From NCBI GenBank assembly GCA_028284345.1, contig JANQRY010000008.1:558001-622000 (forward strand): 64,000 bases of DNA, given 5' to 3'. Below, one piece after another: positions 38,659 through 47,913 of this stretch. Source of the DNA: Hyphococcus sp. (GTDB taxonomy: Bacteria > Pseudomonadota > Alphaproteobacteria > Caulobacterales > Parvularculaceae). The notes beneath the pieces are model-generated. The model did not search any database. It saw nothing but the letters and a program-made list of their open reading frames with translations, and was not told the origin of the DNA. How positions within the stretch are numbered: the stretch's first letter is position 1; each line of letters begins with the position of its first letter. A program made the position numbers and the translations under genes.

Positions 38659-38698
38659 CCGCCATTGCCGCCTTGGCGTGCGGGGAGGCGCATTCCGC

Positions 38699-39232
38699 CT
38701 ACCCGCGCGCCGGCAGCACGTTCGGGTTGCGTAAAATCGCCGCCGAGACGATGGAAACAAGCAGTCCGACCGGGAAGATCTCCGAGAACGTAATCGGCAC
38801 ACGGAAGAACGGATTGCCGTAAGTCTCAACCATCTTCTCCATGTCGGCGATCAGTTTTTCAAGCGCCGCGCCGGAGACGCCCGCCGCCTTCTTTTTCTCG
38901 ATCACCGCCGCCGAATATTGTTCGATAAAGGCGTGATCGGTCGTCGCGAGATAAATTTCCCAGCCGACAACATAGAAGACGCCGGCGACAGCGGCGATGG
39001 CGAGACCGGTCAGAAAAGCCGGCGTGAATTTAATGACGCCCCCATGATTGACGTCGCGATGGCGCTTGACGCCGACAAAGATCAGCGTGAGGGCCACCAA
39101 CATGGTGAGATAGCCGAAGATCTGGCCTGACGCGGCGCCTTTTTCCTCGCCGTCGAGAATAAAGCCGAGGGTCATGACGCCGATGACGATGGTTCCGGCG
39201 ATGGCGCCGTAGATTAGGGCGATGCGCAGCAT
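38699..39232 (-). CDS. DUF4199 membrane protein
   Basis: A 177-residue protein with about four to five membrane helices. The N-terminal LRIALIYGAIAGTIVIGVMT, the loop GVKRHRDVNHGGVIKFTPAF and the C-terminal helix with FSEIFPVGLLVSIVSAAIL match the DUF4199 layout. The function of the family is unknown. It lies 30 bp downstream of the VOC gene on the same strand. Confidence 0.8.
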   Translation of the reverse strand: MLRIALIYGAIAGTIVIGVMTLGFILDGEEKGAASGQIFGYLTMLVALTLIFVGVKRHRDVNHGGVIKFTPAFLTGLAIAAVAGVFYVVGWEIYLATTDHAFIEQYSAAVIEKKKAAGVSGAALEKLIADMEKMVETYGNPFFRVPITFSEIFPVGLLVSIVSAAILRNPNVLPARG

Positions 39233-39262
39233 AGTTGTCCTCCCGTTTATTGCGTTGTCGTC

Positions 39263-39622
39263 TTAGCCCGGCGGCTGAAACAGCCCGAGCGTGTTTCCCT
39301 CAGGGTCCTGAAACCAGGCGAAACGGCCTTTGTCGCCCGGAATGTCGAGGGGGCCGATCGTAACCGCGCCGCCATTGTCGGCGACCCGCGCCGCGGCGGC
39401 GTCGATGTCCGCGACTTCGATATAGACCATCACATAGTGATGAGGCTCGTGGCCGAGGGCCGTGAGGGCGCCGTTAATGCCGGCGCCGGCACCGGCGCCC
39501 GTGGTCGCCTCGCCGGTCATGTCGCCGGCCTCGATCGTCCAGCCGAATGTCGTTTCGTAAAATGATTTCGCGGCTGGCCGGTCTTTGCAGCCGATTTCAA
39601 AACGCACCACCGGGTCGCCCAT
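39263..39622 (-). CDS. VOC-family (glyoxalase/bleomycin-resistance fold) protein
   Basis: A 119-residue single VOC domain: VVRFEIGCKDRPAAKSFYE at the start and FAWFQDPEGNTLGLFQP at the end, the usual beta-alpha-beta-beta-beta pattern ending in the metal-ligand glutamate region. VOC proteins include lyases, dioxygenases and binding proteins, so activity cannot be named. It lies between DUF4199 and the LuxR gene. Confidence 0.82.
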   Translation of the reverse strand: MGDPVVRFEIGCKDRPAAKSFYETTFGWTIEAGDMTGEATTGAGAGAGINGALTALGHEPHHYVMVYIEVADIDAAAARVADNGGAVTIGPLDIPGDKGRFAWFQDPEGNTLGLFQPPG

Positions 39623-39734
39623 AAAAGTCCTCCATGGCGTTGTGTTCGTATGCCGCCGATTGTTGCGGAAATCGGCCGAAACGCTATCGCCCGAATGGGT
39701 GAATTCGGCAAAATCACCCGAAATTCGCGGGGGC

Positions 39735-40148
39735 TCAGGGGATCAGCGATAATTCCCGGGCCTTGCCGACCGCTTCGGTGCGCCGGGCCGCGCCGAGCTT
39801 TTCGTATAGCCGCGCCAGATGGGTTTTGACCGTGTTGGGGGAGACGCCGAGTTCGCGGGCGATTTCCTTGTTGGAGAGCCCGGCGGCGAGCAGTTCCAGG
39901 GTCTCGTATTCGCGCGGCGAGACGCCGAGGGATTTGAGCGCCGCCTTGTTTTTCTCAAAGCGGTCTTGAGTCTGTCGTTTGGTCAGGCGCCAGCCGGCCC
40001 ATCCGCCGAGGGCGGCGAAGCCGGCGGCGATGAGGAGGAGATAGATTTCGCCGGCGAAGACGCGGGTCACATATTTGTATTCGAGCCAGGCAAAGAGGGC
40101 GCAAGCGGCGGCGAGGGCGACGGCGTAGAGGAAGATAGTGCGCTTCAT
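39735..40148 (-). CDS. Membrane-anchored LuxR/FixJ-type HTH regulator
   Basis: A 137-residue protein. Two membrane helices occupy residues 5-55 (FLYAVALAAACALFAWL, then IYLLLIAAGFAALGGWAG). A basic linker follows, then a LuxR-type helix-turn-helix (SPREYETLELLAAGLSNKEI, VSPNTVKTHLARLYEKLG). There is no receiver or ligand domain, so DNA binding would occur at the membrane. The gene is the last of a tight leftward set with a GDPD lipoprotein (7 bp) and a quinone reductase. Confidence 0.88.
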   Translation of the reverse strand: MKRTIFLYAVALAAACALFAWLEYKYVTRVFAGEIYLLLIAAGFAALGGWAGWRLTKRQTQDRFEKNKAALKSLGVSPREYETLELLAAGLSNKEIARELGVSPNTVKTHLARLYEKLGAARRTEAVGKARELSLIP

Positions 40149-40154
40149 CGGGCC

Positions 40155-41123
40155 CTACTGCTTCGAGACGCCGCAAACGCCGTCGGTCGGTGCCCGGCCT
40201 GCCCTGAGGAGCGCGTCATGGGCGGCCCGCGGCCGGTCCGTGGCGATGATGTCGGCCCCGTCGGCGGCGATCGCCGCATATCGTTCTTCCGCGCCGCTGG
40301 CGGCAATCGCCGCATCGATGGAATCGCCGCCGCCAAGGGTCCCGACGATCCCTTCCACCGCGCGCCGGTCAAGGAGGGCGAGGAGCCGCGGGCGCGGTCC
40401 TTCCGTGCCGGTAAAGGCTAAGAGGCGGTTTTCCGGAACGCCGGCGGCGACGGCCCGGTTAAGCTCCGACTGGGAGCCCACGGACAGCGAGATCATCATG
40501 TCGGGTGCAAGGGCGTGAAGCTTTTGCGCCGAGGCCATGGAGTAGGCGATGAGGACAACGCGATCCTCCGCATCCTGACGGTATATTTCATCGATCACGT
40601 CCTCGTAGCGCGCCGAGCGTTTGAAATCGACCTTGAGGACGGTGCGGGATTTCGCCCAGGCGAGCACGCCGGAAAATTTCGGTGGGGCGAACGCCGTCGC
40701 CCGCCCGGCGTTGTCCTTAAGGCGCAGATTTCTGATCTCATTCCAGCGGGCCTCCGCCGCAAGACCTTCGCCGTCGGTCGTCCGGTCGAGCCGGTCGTCA
40801 TGCATAAGAAAGAGGATGCCGTCCGCAGACTGAGCAATGTCGATCTCCATGACCGCGGGAACGGCGGCGAGGGTCGCCTGCAGCGTTTCCAGCGCATTCT
40901 CCGGCAGTCCCGCCGCGGGGCCGCCGCGATGAGCCGAGACCAGCGCGAGGCCTGTTGCGTCGAGGCAGTCAAAAAAGCTGTTGAGATCGCCGTCGAGCGC
41001 TAGGGTCCAGCCGGGCGAATTGCGGCTTCCGGCGCTTTCAGCACCGGCCGATGGCGTATCGCCGCCGCAGCCGACCAGCGTGGCGGCCGCGCACAATCCG
41101 GCAACATACTGAAAAACTTTCAT
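40155..41123 (-). CDS. Lipoprotein glycerophosphodiester phosphodiesterase-like protein
   Basis: A 322-residue exported protein. The lipobox is LVGCGGD, so it is probably lipid-anchored. The GDPD domain shows SAHRGGPAAGLPENALETLQ, VMEIDIAQSADGILFLMHDD and LDRTTDG, matching the HRG, ExD and HDD catalytic positions of the family. It would hydrolyse deacylated phospholipids at the envelope. The ATG at 41123 directly precedes the signal peptide and has GGGGGAATA upstream; a longer frame from 41138 is less likely. Confidence 0.87.
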   Translation of the reverse strand: MKVFQYVAGLCAAATLVGCGGDTPSAGAESAGSRNSPGWTLALDGDLNSFFDCLDATGLALVSAHRGGPAAGLPENALETLQATLAAVPAVMEIDIAQSADGILFLMHDDRLDRTTDGEGLAAEARWNEIRNLRLKDNAGRATAFAPPKFSGVLAWAKSRTVLKVDFKRSARYEDVIDEIYRQDAEDRVVLIAYSMASAQKLHALAPDMMISLSVGSQSELNRAVAAGVPENRLLAFTGTEGPRPRLLALLDRRAVEGIVGTLGGGDSIDAAIAASGAEERYAAIAADGADIIATDRPRAAHDALLRAGRAPTDGVCGVSKQ

Positions 41124-41134
41124 TATTCCCCCGT

Positions 41135-42106
41135 TCACGGCGTCAAGATAATGGCCCCGGCGCTGTCGCCGCTTTCGAGCAGGCGGTGGGCGTCGGCAAC
41201 GTCGGCCAATGGAAAACGCTTGCCGATGGCGGGCCGCAGCGCGCCCTTGGCGATCATGTCAAAGAGGACGGCCGCCATGACGGGGAGGCGGTCCGGCGTC
41301 GCATAGTGAAAGAGCGTCGGCCGGGTGAAAGTGAGCGATCCGCGTCGGGCGAGATCGAGGGGTTGCACGGCGGGGACTGGCCCGGAGGCGTTGCCGAAGG
41401 TGATCATGTGGCCGCGCAGGGCGAGGGAATCGAGCGAGGCTTCGAATGTCGCCGCGCCGACGGAATCGTAAACGACGTCAACGCCGCGCCCGTCCGTCAG
41501 CTTTCTCACATCGGCGGAAATGGAAGCCGTCTTTGTACGGATGATGACGTCGCCGGGGCCGTTCCGGCGCGCGGCGTCCGCTTTTTCTTCCGAGCCGACA
41601 ACGCCAATAACGCGGGCGCCGATATGGGCCGCCCATTGGGTGAGGAGCGTGCCGACGCCGCCGGAAGCGGCGTAAACCAGGCAAGCATGGCGGGTTTCCA
41701 GCGGAAAAATGTCGCGCAGGAGCATGTGTGCCGTGAGCCCTTTTACGAAAACGGCCGCCGCCGTTTCGTCATCGACCGCATCCGGAATTTTCGCCGCGAC
41801 GCTGGCCGGACAGACCGTCGCCGTCGCATAGGCGCCAGCGCCGGAAAGATAGGCGACGCGGTCGCCCGGTTTGAGGTCCTCAACGCCTGCGCCCACCGCC
41901 TCGACGACGCCCGCGCCCTCTTGGCCGAGAACGGCCGGGAAGGCCACCGGATAGAGCCCCTTGCGCTGGTAAATATCAATGAAATTCAACCCGATAGCGG
42001 CGTTCCGGACGAGGATCTCGCCGGCCCCGGGGGCGCCTGGATCATGGGGTTTAAGGGCAAAGTTTTCCGGGCCTCCGGCCTCATCCAGAATGACCGCCTT
42101 TTCCAT
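41135..42106 (-). CDS. Zinc-independent quinone oxidoreductase (MDR family)
   Basis: NADPH:quinone reductase-like enzyme of about 323 residues. The family signature is NFIDIYQRKGLYPVAFP, and the cofactor loop is VYAASGGVGTLLTQWAAHIG. There are no zinc-ligand cysteines. The start at 42106 is set by the conserved N-terminus; a longer frame to 42193 has no homology. It is the first gene of the leftward qor-GDPD-LuxR set. Confidence 0.9.
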   Translation of the reverse strand: MEKAVILDEAGGPENFALKPHDPGAPGAGEILVRNAAIGLNFIDIYQRKGLYPVAFPAVLGQEGAGVVEAVGAGVEDLKPGDRVAYLSGAGAYATATVCPASVAAKIPDAVDDETAAAVFVKGLTAHMLLRDIFPLETRHACLVYAASGGVGTLLTQWAAHIGARVIGVVGSEEKADAARRNGPGDVIIRTKTASISADVRKLTDGRGVDVVYDSVGAATFEASLDSLALRGHMITFGNASGPVPAVQPLDLARRGSLTFTRPTLFHYATPDRLPVMAAVLFDMIAKGALRPAIGKRFPLADVADAHRLLESGDSAGAIILTP

Positions 42107-42228
42107 CTCGCCGCTCCGCTCGGATACGCCCCGGGAATAGCCATTGCGGGCGGGATGATCCAGCGCAAAGGCGGCTGTTGCGGCGCGGCGCAATTGGCTA
42201 GGTTGCAGCGCGCAAAGGAGAAGTCCCG

Positions 42229-42486
42229 ATGAAAATCACCGTTAACCTTGATGTGACGCCCCAGGAGGCCCGCGCCTTTTTCGGCATGCCCGACGTTGAG
42301 CCCATGAACGCCATGATCATGAAGGAGATGGAAAAGCGGGCCAAGGACTCCATGGACACCCTGGCCGATCCGGAACGGATGGTCGCCGCGTGGATCAATA
42401 TGGGCGGCAAGGGCGTTGAGGGCATTCAGGCGCTGATGGGCGCGGCGATGAGCGCCGGCATGGGCGGCGCCGGCAAGAAGAAGTAG
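42229..42486 (+). CDS. DUF6489 small protein
   Basis: An 85-residue protein starting KITVNLDVTPQEARAFFGMP, with a glycine/methionine-rich C-terminus. It fits the alphaproteobacterial DUF6489 family (function unknown), which often sits near phasin or polyhydroxyalkanoate genes and here precedes mnmE. A strong AAAGGAGAAG lies just before the ATG. Confidence 0.85.
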   Translation: MKITVNLDVTPQEARAFFGMPDVEPMNAMIMKEMEKRAKDSMDTLADPERMVAAWINMGGKGVEGIQALMGAAMSAGMGGAGKKK

Positions 42487-42517
42487 CCCGCGCGCCTTTC
42501 GGGCGTCCCGCTTCGTT

Positions 42518-43855
42518 ATGACCGCCGATGATACGATATTCGCCCGCGCCTCCGGCGCCGGCAAAGCCGGCGTCGCCGTCTTTCGCCTGTCCGGCCCGGA
42601 CTCTCATCGTATCGCCGGCACGTTAGTTGGTAAACGGATTAAAAAACGCGTCGCCGCGCTGGCGACCCTGACGGACCCCCAAGACGGCGCGCCGATCGAT
42701 CGCGGGCTGGTCATACTGTTCGACGGACCGGCGAGCTTCACGGGCGAGGACGTCGCCGAATTTCATCTCCATGGCGCCCGCGCCGTCGAAGCGTCCCTAT
42801 ACGGAACACTTTCCGCCCTCGGCGCGCGGCCGGCGGAGGCCGGCGAATTCACCTTGCGCGCGCTGAAGAACGGCAAGCTCGATCTGGCCCAGGTCGAGGC
42901 CCTCGCCGATCTTATCGATTCCGAAACGACCCTTCAGAGAATGCAGGCTTTGGGTCAGCTCGACGGCCGGTTGTCCGCCCTCGCCGAGGGCTGGCGGGCG
43001 CAGCTTTTGCGCGTCCTTGTCCCCCTCGAAGCGGACATCGATTTCCCGGATGAGGACGACGTGCCGGCGGCGGTTGCAGCCCGCGCCGGCCCGGCAATTC
43101 GTCAGCTTAAGGATGAATTAACCGCCTTCCTTTCCGATTCAGACCGTGCACGGACGATCCGGGAAGGGGTCTCCATCGCCGTCATCGGCGCCCCCAACGC
43201 CGGCAAGTCGTCCCTTGTGAACGCCCTTGCCGGCTCCGACGTCGCGATTGTCTCGGATCAGCCCGGCACGACGCGCGACATCGTCGAAACTCGTCTCGAT
43301 CTCGGCGGCGTCCTGGCGACGGTTGCCGACACGGCGGGCCTCAGGCCGGCCGCCGGCGACGCCATTGAGGCGGAAGGTATGGCCCGGGCCCGGGCCCGCG
43401 CCGAGGCGGCGGACATCCGGCTTCTGGTGGTCGATCCCGCCGCCGGCGTTCCGGTCGAAACACTACCGATCCTCCGGCCCGGCGACTTGCTGGTCTGGTC
43501 GAAGGCTGACCTGGGGGTCCGCCCGCCGGGAAATACGGCGCCGGCGGGGGTCAGGGAGATCGCGCTCTCAGCAAAAACAGGCGCCGGGCTGGCCGATCTT
43601 GTCGCAGGTATGACCGAAAATGTTTCACGTGAAACCCATGGCGGCGAGCCGGCCCTGACCCGGGCCCGTCACGTCAAGGCGGTGGAAGACGCCCTCGCCG
43701 CCCTCGCCCGGGCTGAGGCCAATATTGAGAACGCGCCGGAACTCGCGGCCGAGGACGCCCGCCTCGCCGCCCGGGCTCTCGGCTCCATCACCGGCGCGGT
43801 CGGGGTCGAGGATGTCCTCGGCGAGATTTTCTCAAGTTTCTGTATCGGGAAGTGA
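42518..43855 (+). CDS. mnmE: tRNA modification GTPase MnmE
   Basis: GTPase that works with MnmG to modify U34 in tRNAs (cmnm5/nm5 chemistry), 445 residues. N-terminal formyl-THF-binding domain (TIFARASGAGKAGVAVFRLS), a helical domain, the inserted G domain with IGAPNAGKSSLVNAL, DTAGLR and a NKxD-type site, and the C-terminal CIGK with the catalytic cysteine. The last 230 bp contain a parS-like palindrome at 43621-43636. Confidence 0.96.
   Translation: MTADDTIFARASGAGKAGVAVFRLSGPDSHRIAGTLVGKRIKKRVAALATLTDPQDGAPIDRGLVILFDGPASFTGEDVAEFHLHGARAVEASLYGTLSALGARPAEAGEFTLRALKNGKLDLAQVEALADLIDSETTLQRMQALGQLDGRLSALAEGWRAQLLRVLVPLEADIDFPDEDDVPAAVAARAGPAIRQLKDELTAFLSDSDRARTIREGVSIAVIGAPNAGKSSLVNALAGSDVAIVSDQPGTTRDIVETRLDLGGVLATVADTAGLRPAAGDAIEAEGMARARARAEAADIRLLVVDPAAGVPVETLPILRPGDLLVWSKADLGVRPPGNTAPAGVREIALSAKTGAGLADLVAGMTENVSRETHGGEPALTRARHVKAVEDALAALARAEANIENAPELAAEDARLAARALGSITGAVGVEDVLGEIFSSFCIGK
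43621..43636. other. parS-like site 1
   Basis: TGTTTCACGTGAAACC differs by one base from the ParB site TGTTTCACGTGAAACA. It is inside the mnmE coding sequence. This is one of the two best matches in the cluster. Confidence 0.85.
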
Positions 43856-43870
43856 GCGCCCCGGCCCGCG

Positions 43871-44110
43871 TCAGCCGGCTTCTGCCGTGATCGCCCGAAG
43901 CTGGTCCGCCGCCTTGACCAGAACGGTGGCGGCGTCGTTTTCCCCGCGCATTTCGAGGCGAGCGGCGATCCGTTCGTAATTGCGGATTTTCTCGGTGAGC
44001 CGGCGGTGTAGCACGCGCCGGACCCGTTGCGCCTCAAGGCTGTCAGACCCGCAAGGACCTCGGCCAAAGCGCGGCTGCTGAGCATCGTGAACCAACCCTT
44101 GAATCGACAT
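43871..44110 (-). CDS. Hypothetical 79-residue protein
   Basis: A short frame with a good ribosome site (AAAGGGATAGG) before its ATG at 44110. The C-terminal half reads TEKIRNYERIAARLEMRGEN and looks helical, possibly a coiled-coil. No family recognised. It is convergent with mnmE and lies between two parS-like sites. Codon pattern is compatible with real coding, but evidence is limited. Confidence 0.5.
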   Translation of the reverse strand: MSIQGLVHDAQQPRFGRGPCGSDSLEAQRVRRVLHRRLTEKIRNYERIAARLEMRGENDAATVLVKAADQLRAITAEAG

Positions 44111-44226
44111 GGACCTATCCCTTTTTGAACCCGTCGCCGTTTGACAGTATGGCCGGCCCTGCAGCGCCCGTGCCTCAGCCGGTCGCCAATCACCAGCCTT
44201 TCCAATTTGTAAAAAGAGCGACGGCG

Positions 44227-44242
44227 GGTTCCACGTGAAACC
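44227..44242. other. parS-like site 2
   Basis: GGTTCCACGTGAAACC, three mismatches to the consensus 16-mer but with the CACGTG core and the GAAAC arm intact. Intergenic, upstream of the 76-residue protein. It may be weaker than sites 1 and 4. Confidence 0.55.
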
Positions 44243-44276
44243 CTTCCGAAAGGGGCCGGCGGTATCCTCGGCCCTC

Positions 44277-44507
44277 ATGTGCATCAGTCTCGACAGCGGA
44301 TTGCTGATCCCGGTGCTGGCGGTTCTCGCCGCCCTCGCTCTCACGACGTTTTTCAACCTGCGGCGGTTCCTGGAGGCCGTCCGCGGCGTTTCGGACGAGC
44401 GGGGCTGGATCGAGGCGATGCAGGATTGCGGGCCCCAGCTCCTCACCAACGGCATCTGGATTTTCGTCGCTTTTCTCGCCGCGCGCTCCTGCGGCCTCTT
44501 TCTCTGA
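44277..44507 (+). CDS. Small two-helix membrane protein
   Basis: A 76-residue frame: helix 1 reads LLIPVLAVLAALALTTFF and helix 2 LLTNGIWIFVAFLAARSCG. An in-frame GTG at 44235 would start inside parS-like site 2, so the ATG at 44277 is preferred. No clear ribosome site. Placed 45 bp before mnmG on the same strand; may be real but weakly supported. Confidence 0.45.
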   Translation: MCISLDSGLLIPVLAVLAALALTTFFNLRRFLEAVRGVSDERGWIEAMQDCGPQLLTNGIWIFVAFLAARSCGLFL

Positions 44508-44552
44508 GAGATCAATTCCCAAATTGACCGCGGGCGCCTATATGGCGGGCCC

Positions 44553-46454
44553 ATGAGTGCTGAACGCAAATATGATGTCGTCGTCATCGGCGGCGGTCAC
44601 GCCGGCTGCGAGGCTGCGACGGCGGCGGCGCGGGCCGGCGCGGCGACGGCGCTCGTCACTCATCGCCGCGACACCATCGGCGAGATGTCCTGCAATCCGG
44701 CGATCGGCGGTCTCGGCAAGGGCCATCTCGTGCGCGAGGTCGACGCCCTCGACGGGGTCATGGGCCGGGTCATCGACGAGGCCGGCATTCAGTTCCGCAT
44801 GCTCAACCGATCGAAAGGCCCCGCGGTGCGCGGGCCCAGGGCCCAGGCCGACCGCAAGCTCTATCGCGAGGGCATGCAGCGGCTCCTCGGCGACTATCCG
44901 GGCCTCGACATCATTGAGGGCGCGGTCGAGGACCTCATCGTTTCACGTGGAACGGTCGCCGGCGTCGTCCTCGCCGACGGATCGGCGATCGACGCAAAGG
45001 CCGTGGTGCTGACCACCGGCACGTTCCTCAAAGGCGTGATCCATATCGGCGACCGGCGCATCCCGGCGGGCCGCGCCAATTCCCGCGCCGCAGACAAAAC
45101 ATGGGGCGGCGTCGAAGCCCCGGCCCTCGGGCTGTCGGATCGTCTCTACAGTCTCGGTCTTCAAATGGGCCGTCTCAAAACCGGCACGCCGGCGCGCCTC
45201 GGCGGCAAGACCATCGAGTGGGACCGCCTCGACATGCAGCCCGCCGATGAGCGGCCTGCCCCCTTCTCGTTCATGAACGACGCCATCGCCGTGCCGCAAA
45301 TATCCTGCGGCATTACCCATACGAGCGCGGAAACCCATCGCATCATCGAGGAGAATATCGGCAAGTCGGCCGTTTATGGCGGCGCAATTTCCGGGCGCGG
45401 CCCGCGCTATTGCCCATCTATCGAAGACAAGGTGGTGCGCTTCGCCGAGCGGGAAAGCCATCAGATCTTTCTCGAGCCGGAAGGTTTGGACGACGATACG
45501 GTGTACCCCAATGGTATTTCGACCTCCCTCCCCGAGGAGGTTCAGGCGGCGTTTCTGAAAACCATTCCCGGCCTCGAGAGCGCCCGCGTCGTTCGCTACG
45601 GCTACGCCATTGAATATGACTATGTGGACCCGCGCGCGCTGAGCCACAGTCTTGAAACCCGCGCCCTCCCCGGCCTCTTTCTCGCCGGGCAGATCAACGG
45701 GACGACAGGCTATGAAGAAGCGGCCGCGCAAGGGTTGATGGCGGGCGTCAACGCCGCCCGGCGCGCCGACGGCGACGAAGCGCCTTTCGTGCTCGACCGC
45801 AGCGAAGCTTACATTGGCGTCCTCATCGACGACCTCGTCACCCATGGGGTGAGCGAGCCCTATCGCATGTTTACGAGCCGCGCGGAGTATCGCCTGACGC
45901 TACGCGCCGACAACGCGGATCAGCGCCTGACGCCGCTGGGTATTGCCGCCGGCGTGGTTGGCGAGACGCGCGCAAAGGCGTTTCATGTGAAAAAGGAAGC
46001 GCTCGATAAAGCGCGCGACTGGGCGAACGCAACGTCGCTGACGCCCAACGAAGCGGCGCATCATGGTCTCCAGATCAATCAGGACGGCCGCCGCCGCAAC
46101 GTCATCGATCTCCTTGCCCTACCGGGCGTCACGCGCGAAACCCTCGGCGCCATCTGGCCTGACCTTAAAGCGATGAACGACGCCGTCGCCGAGCAACTGG
46201 AATTCGACGCGCTCTATTCCGGCTATCTCGGTCGTCAGCAGGCGGACATTATCGCTTTCAAAAAAGACGAGTCCCTCGCCCTGCCGGCCGATCTCGACTA
46301 CGCCGCCATACCGGGCCTCTCCAACGAGGCGCGGGCAAAGCTGATTGCGGCGCGCCCGGCGACGCTCGGGCAGGCGGGCCGCATCGAAGGCGTCACGCCG
46401 GCGGCGCAAGCGCTGCTGCTCGCGTGGATGAAGAGACCGGCAAAAGCCAGATGA
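44553..46454 (+). CDS. mnmG: tRNA uridine-5-carboxymethylaminomethyl modification enzyme MnmG
   Basis: FAD-dependent partner of MnmE, 633 residues. The Rossmann start is [20 protein letters not shown], and GidA signature blocks are [19 protein letters not shown] and [20 protein letters not shown]. The catalytic-domain and C-terminal helical regions look complete. Its stop overlaps the rsmG ATG. It contains a parS-like site at 44939-44954 and a weak one at 45977-45992. Confidence 0.97.
   Translation: MSAERKYDVVVIGGGHAGCEAATAAARAGAATALVTHRRDTIGEMSCNPAIGGLGKGHLVREVDALDGVMGRVIDEAGIQFRMLNRSKGPAVRGPRAQADRKLYREGMQRLLGDYPGLDIIEGAVEDLIVSRGTVAGVVLADGSAIDAKAVVLTTGTFLKGVIHIGDRRIPAGRANSRAADKTWGGVEAPALGLSDRLYSLGLQMGRLKTGTPARLGGKTIEWDRLDMQPADERPAPFSFMNDAIAVPQISCGITHTSAETHRIIEENIGKSAVYGGAISGRGPRYCPSIEDKVVRFAERESHQIFLEPEGLDDDTVYPNGISTSLPEEVQAAFLKTIPGLESARVVRYGYAIEYDYVDPRALSHSLETRALPGLFLAGQINGTTGYEEAAAQGLMAGVNAARRADGDEAPFVLDRSEAYIGVLIDDLVTHGVSEPYRMFTSRAEYRLTLRADNADQRLTPLGIAAGVVGETRAKAFHVKKEALDKARDWANATSLTPNEAAHHGLQINQDGRRRNVIDLLALPGVTRETLGAIWPDLKAMNDAVAEQLEFDALYSGYLGRQQADIIAFKKDESLALPADLDYAAIPGLSNEARAKLIAARPATLGQAGRIEGVTPAAQALLLAWMKRPAKAR
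44939..44954. other. parS-like site 3
   Basis: CGTTTCACGTGGAACG, three mismatches to the consensus; inside mnmG. The TTTCACGTG core is intact. Confidence 0.55.
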
Positions 46455-47074
46455 CGCCGGACGAATTCGCCGCCGCAACGAATGTTTCACGTGAAACGTT
46501 AGAGCGTCTGAAGGCAATGGACCGTGTACTGATCGAATGGTCGGACCGGCATAATTTGATCGCGAAATCGACGCTGCCGGATCGGTGGGAACGCCATTAT
46601 CTCGACTCCGCACAGATCGCGGCGCTCCTGCCGGCGGATGCAAAAACCCTCGCCGATCTCGGATCCGGCGCCGGATTCCCCGGTCTCGTCCTGGCGGCCA
46701 TCCTGGCCGACCGCGACGGCGCCTCGGTCACGCTGATCGAATCCACCGGCAAAAAGGCGGCGTTTCTGCGCGAGGCTGCCCGCGCCATGGGGCTTTCCGG
46801 CGTTACGGTCATACCCGAGCGGATCGAGGCGGTGAAACTTTCCCCCAGGCCCGAAATCGTCACCGCCCGGGCCCTCGCGCGCCTTCCGAAGTTGCTCGAA
46901 TACGCCCATGAAATCGGGGGCGAAAACGCGAAGTATTTCTTTCCGAAAGGACAAGATGTTGAGGCCGAGCTTGCCGAGGCCGCAACATATTGGCAAATGA
47001 CCGTAAAACGGCATAAAAGCCTTACAAGCCCCTCGGGGACCATTCTGGAGATCGGAAAGTTAGCGCGTGCCTGA
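46451..47074 (+). CDS. rsmG: 16S rRNA m7G methyltransferase RsmG
   Basis: SAM-dependent methyltransferase that modifies G527 of 16S rRNA, 207 residues. The SAM loop is [20 protein letters not shown], and [11 protein letters not shown] and [13 protein letters not shown] are family hallmarks. The ATG at 46451 overlaps the mnmG stop as ATGA; a longer frame from 46424 is less likely. parS-like site 4 lies within its first 50 bp. Confidence 0.95.
   Translation: MTPDEFAAATNVSRETLERLKAMDRVLIEWSDRHNLIAKSTLPDRWERHYLDSAQIAALLPADAKTLADLGSGAGFPGLVLAAILADRDGASVTLIESTGKKAAFLREAARAMGLSGVTVIPERIEAVKLSPRPEIVTARALARLPKLLEYAHEIGGENAKYFFPKGQDVEAELAEAATYWQMTVKRHKSLTSPSGTILEIGKLARA
46483..46498. other. parS-like site 4
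   Basis: TGTTTCACGTGAAACG, one mismatch to the consensus, inside the 5' end of rsmG and about 570 bp from parA. A strong match. Confidence 0.85.
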
Positions 47075-47888
47075 AGCGACCGCCTCCCCGCCCCAGCCCC
47101 GCATTCTCGCGGTCGCCAACCAAAAAGGCGGCGTCGGCAAGACAACCACTGCGATAAATCTCGCCACAGCACTCGCAGCGGTTGGGGAGCGCGTCCTGCT
47201 TGTCGACCTAGACCCTCAGGGGAACGCGTCAACCGGGCTCGGCGTCTCGGCGGCCGACCGCGGGGTCACCACCTATGACGTCCTCACCGACGAATACCGC
47301 CTCGAAGCGGCGGTGATCGAGACCGATATTCCCGGCCTTCTCCTCGCGCCCGCCGGGGTCGACCTCGCCGGGGCGGAAATCGAACTCATTGAAGCGGACC
47401 GGCGCCATTACCGGCTCGCCGACGCTCTCGCCGACTATGGGGAAAAGGGCCGCGACGGCGTCACCTATGTGCTGATCGACTGCCCGCCCTCTTTAAGCCT
47501 TCTAACGCTCAACGCCCTCGCCGCGGCGGACGCGGTGATCATTCCCTTGCAGTGCGAGTTCTTTGCGCTGGAAGGCCTAAGCCAGATCCTGCGCACCATC
47601 GATACAGTCCGTGAACGGATTAATGGACGGCTGGAGTTGCAGGGCGTAGTTCTCACCATGCATGACCGGCGCAACAATCTCACCAATCAGGTTGAAGACG
47701 ACGTGCGCGCGCATCTGAAAGACAAGGTCTATCGCACGGTCATTCCGCGCAATGTGCGCATTTCCGAAGCGCCGAGCCACGGCAAGCCGGCGCTTCTTTA
47801 CGATCTCAAATGCCCAGGCAGCCAAGCCTATATTCAGCTCGCCTCGGAAGTCATTCAGCGCGAACGGGCCCGGCCGAAGGCCGCGTGA
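47067..47888 (+). CDS. parA: Chromosome partitioning ATPase ParA
   Basis: Deviant Walker A ATPase of 273 residues that moves ParB-bound origins. The P-loop is AVANQKGGVGKTTTAINLA, followed by LLVDLDPQGNASTGLG and VLIDCPPSLSLLTLNAL. The GTG at 47067 overlaps the rsmG stop by eight bases. It is followed by parB after a 25-bp gap. Confidence 0.97.
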   Translation: MPEATASPPQPRILAVANQKGGVGKTTTAINLATALAAVGERVLLVDLDPQGNASTGLGVSAADRGVTTYDVLTDEYRLEAAVIETDIPGLLLAPAGVDLAGAEIELIEADRRHYRLADALADYGEKGRDGVTYVLIDCPPSLSLLTLNALAAADAVIIPLQCEFFALEGLSQILRTIDTVRERINGRLELQGVVLTMHDRRNNLTNQVEDDVRAHLKDKVYRTVIPRNVRISEAPSHGKPALLYDLKCPGSQAYIQLASEVIQRERARPKAA

Positions 47889-47913
47889 AGACGAGGAACA
47901 AGGCAGGGAGAAT

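Noticed and set aside
44943-45845. 300-codon minus-strand frame inside mnmG
   Set aside because: mnmG is unambiguous on the plus strand. No ribosome site or domain in the antisense frame.
45977-45992. Fifth parS-like palindrome in mnmG
   Set aside because: TTTCATGTGAAA lacks the CACGTG core and differs at several positions, so it is too weak to list as a site.
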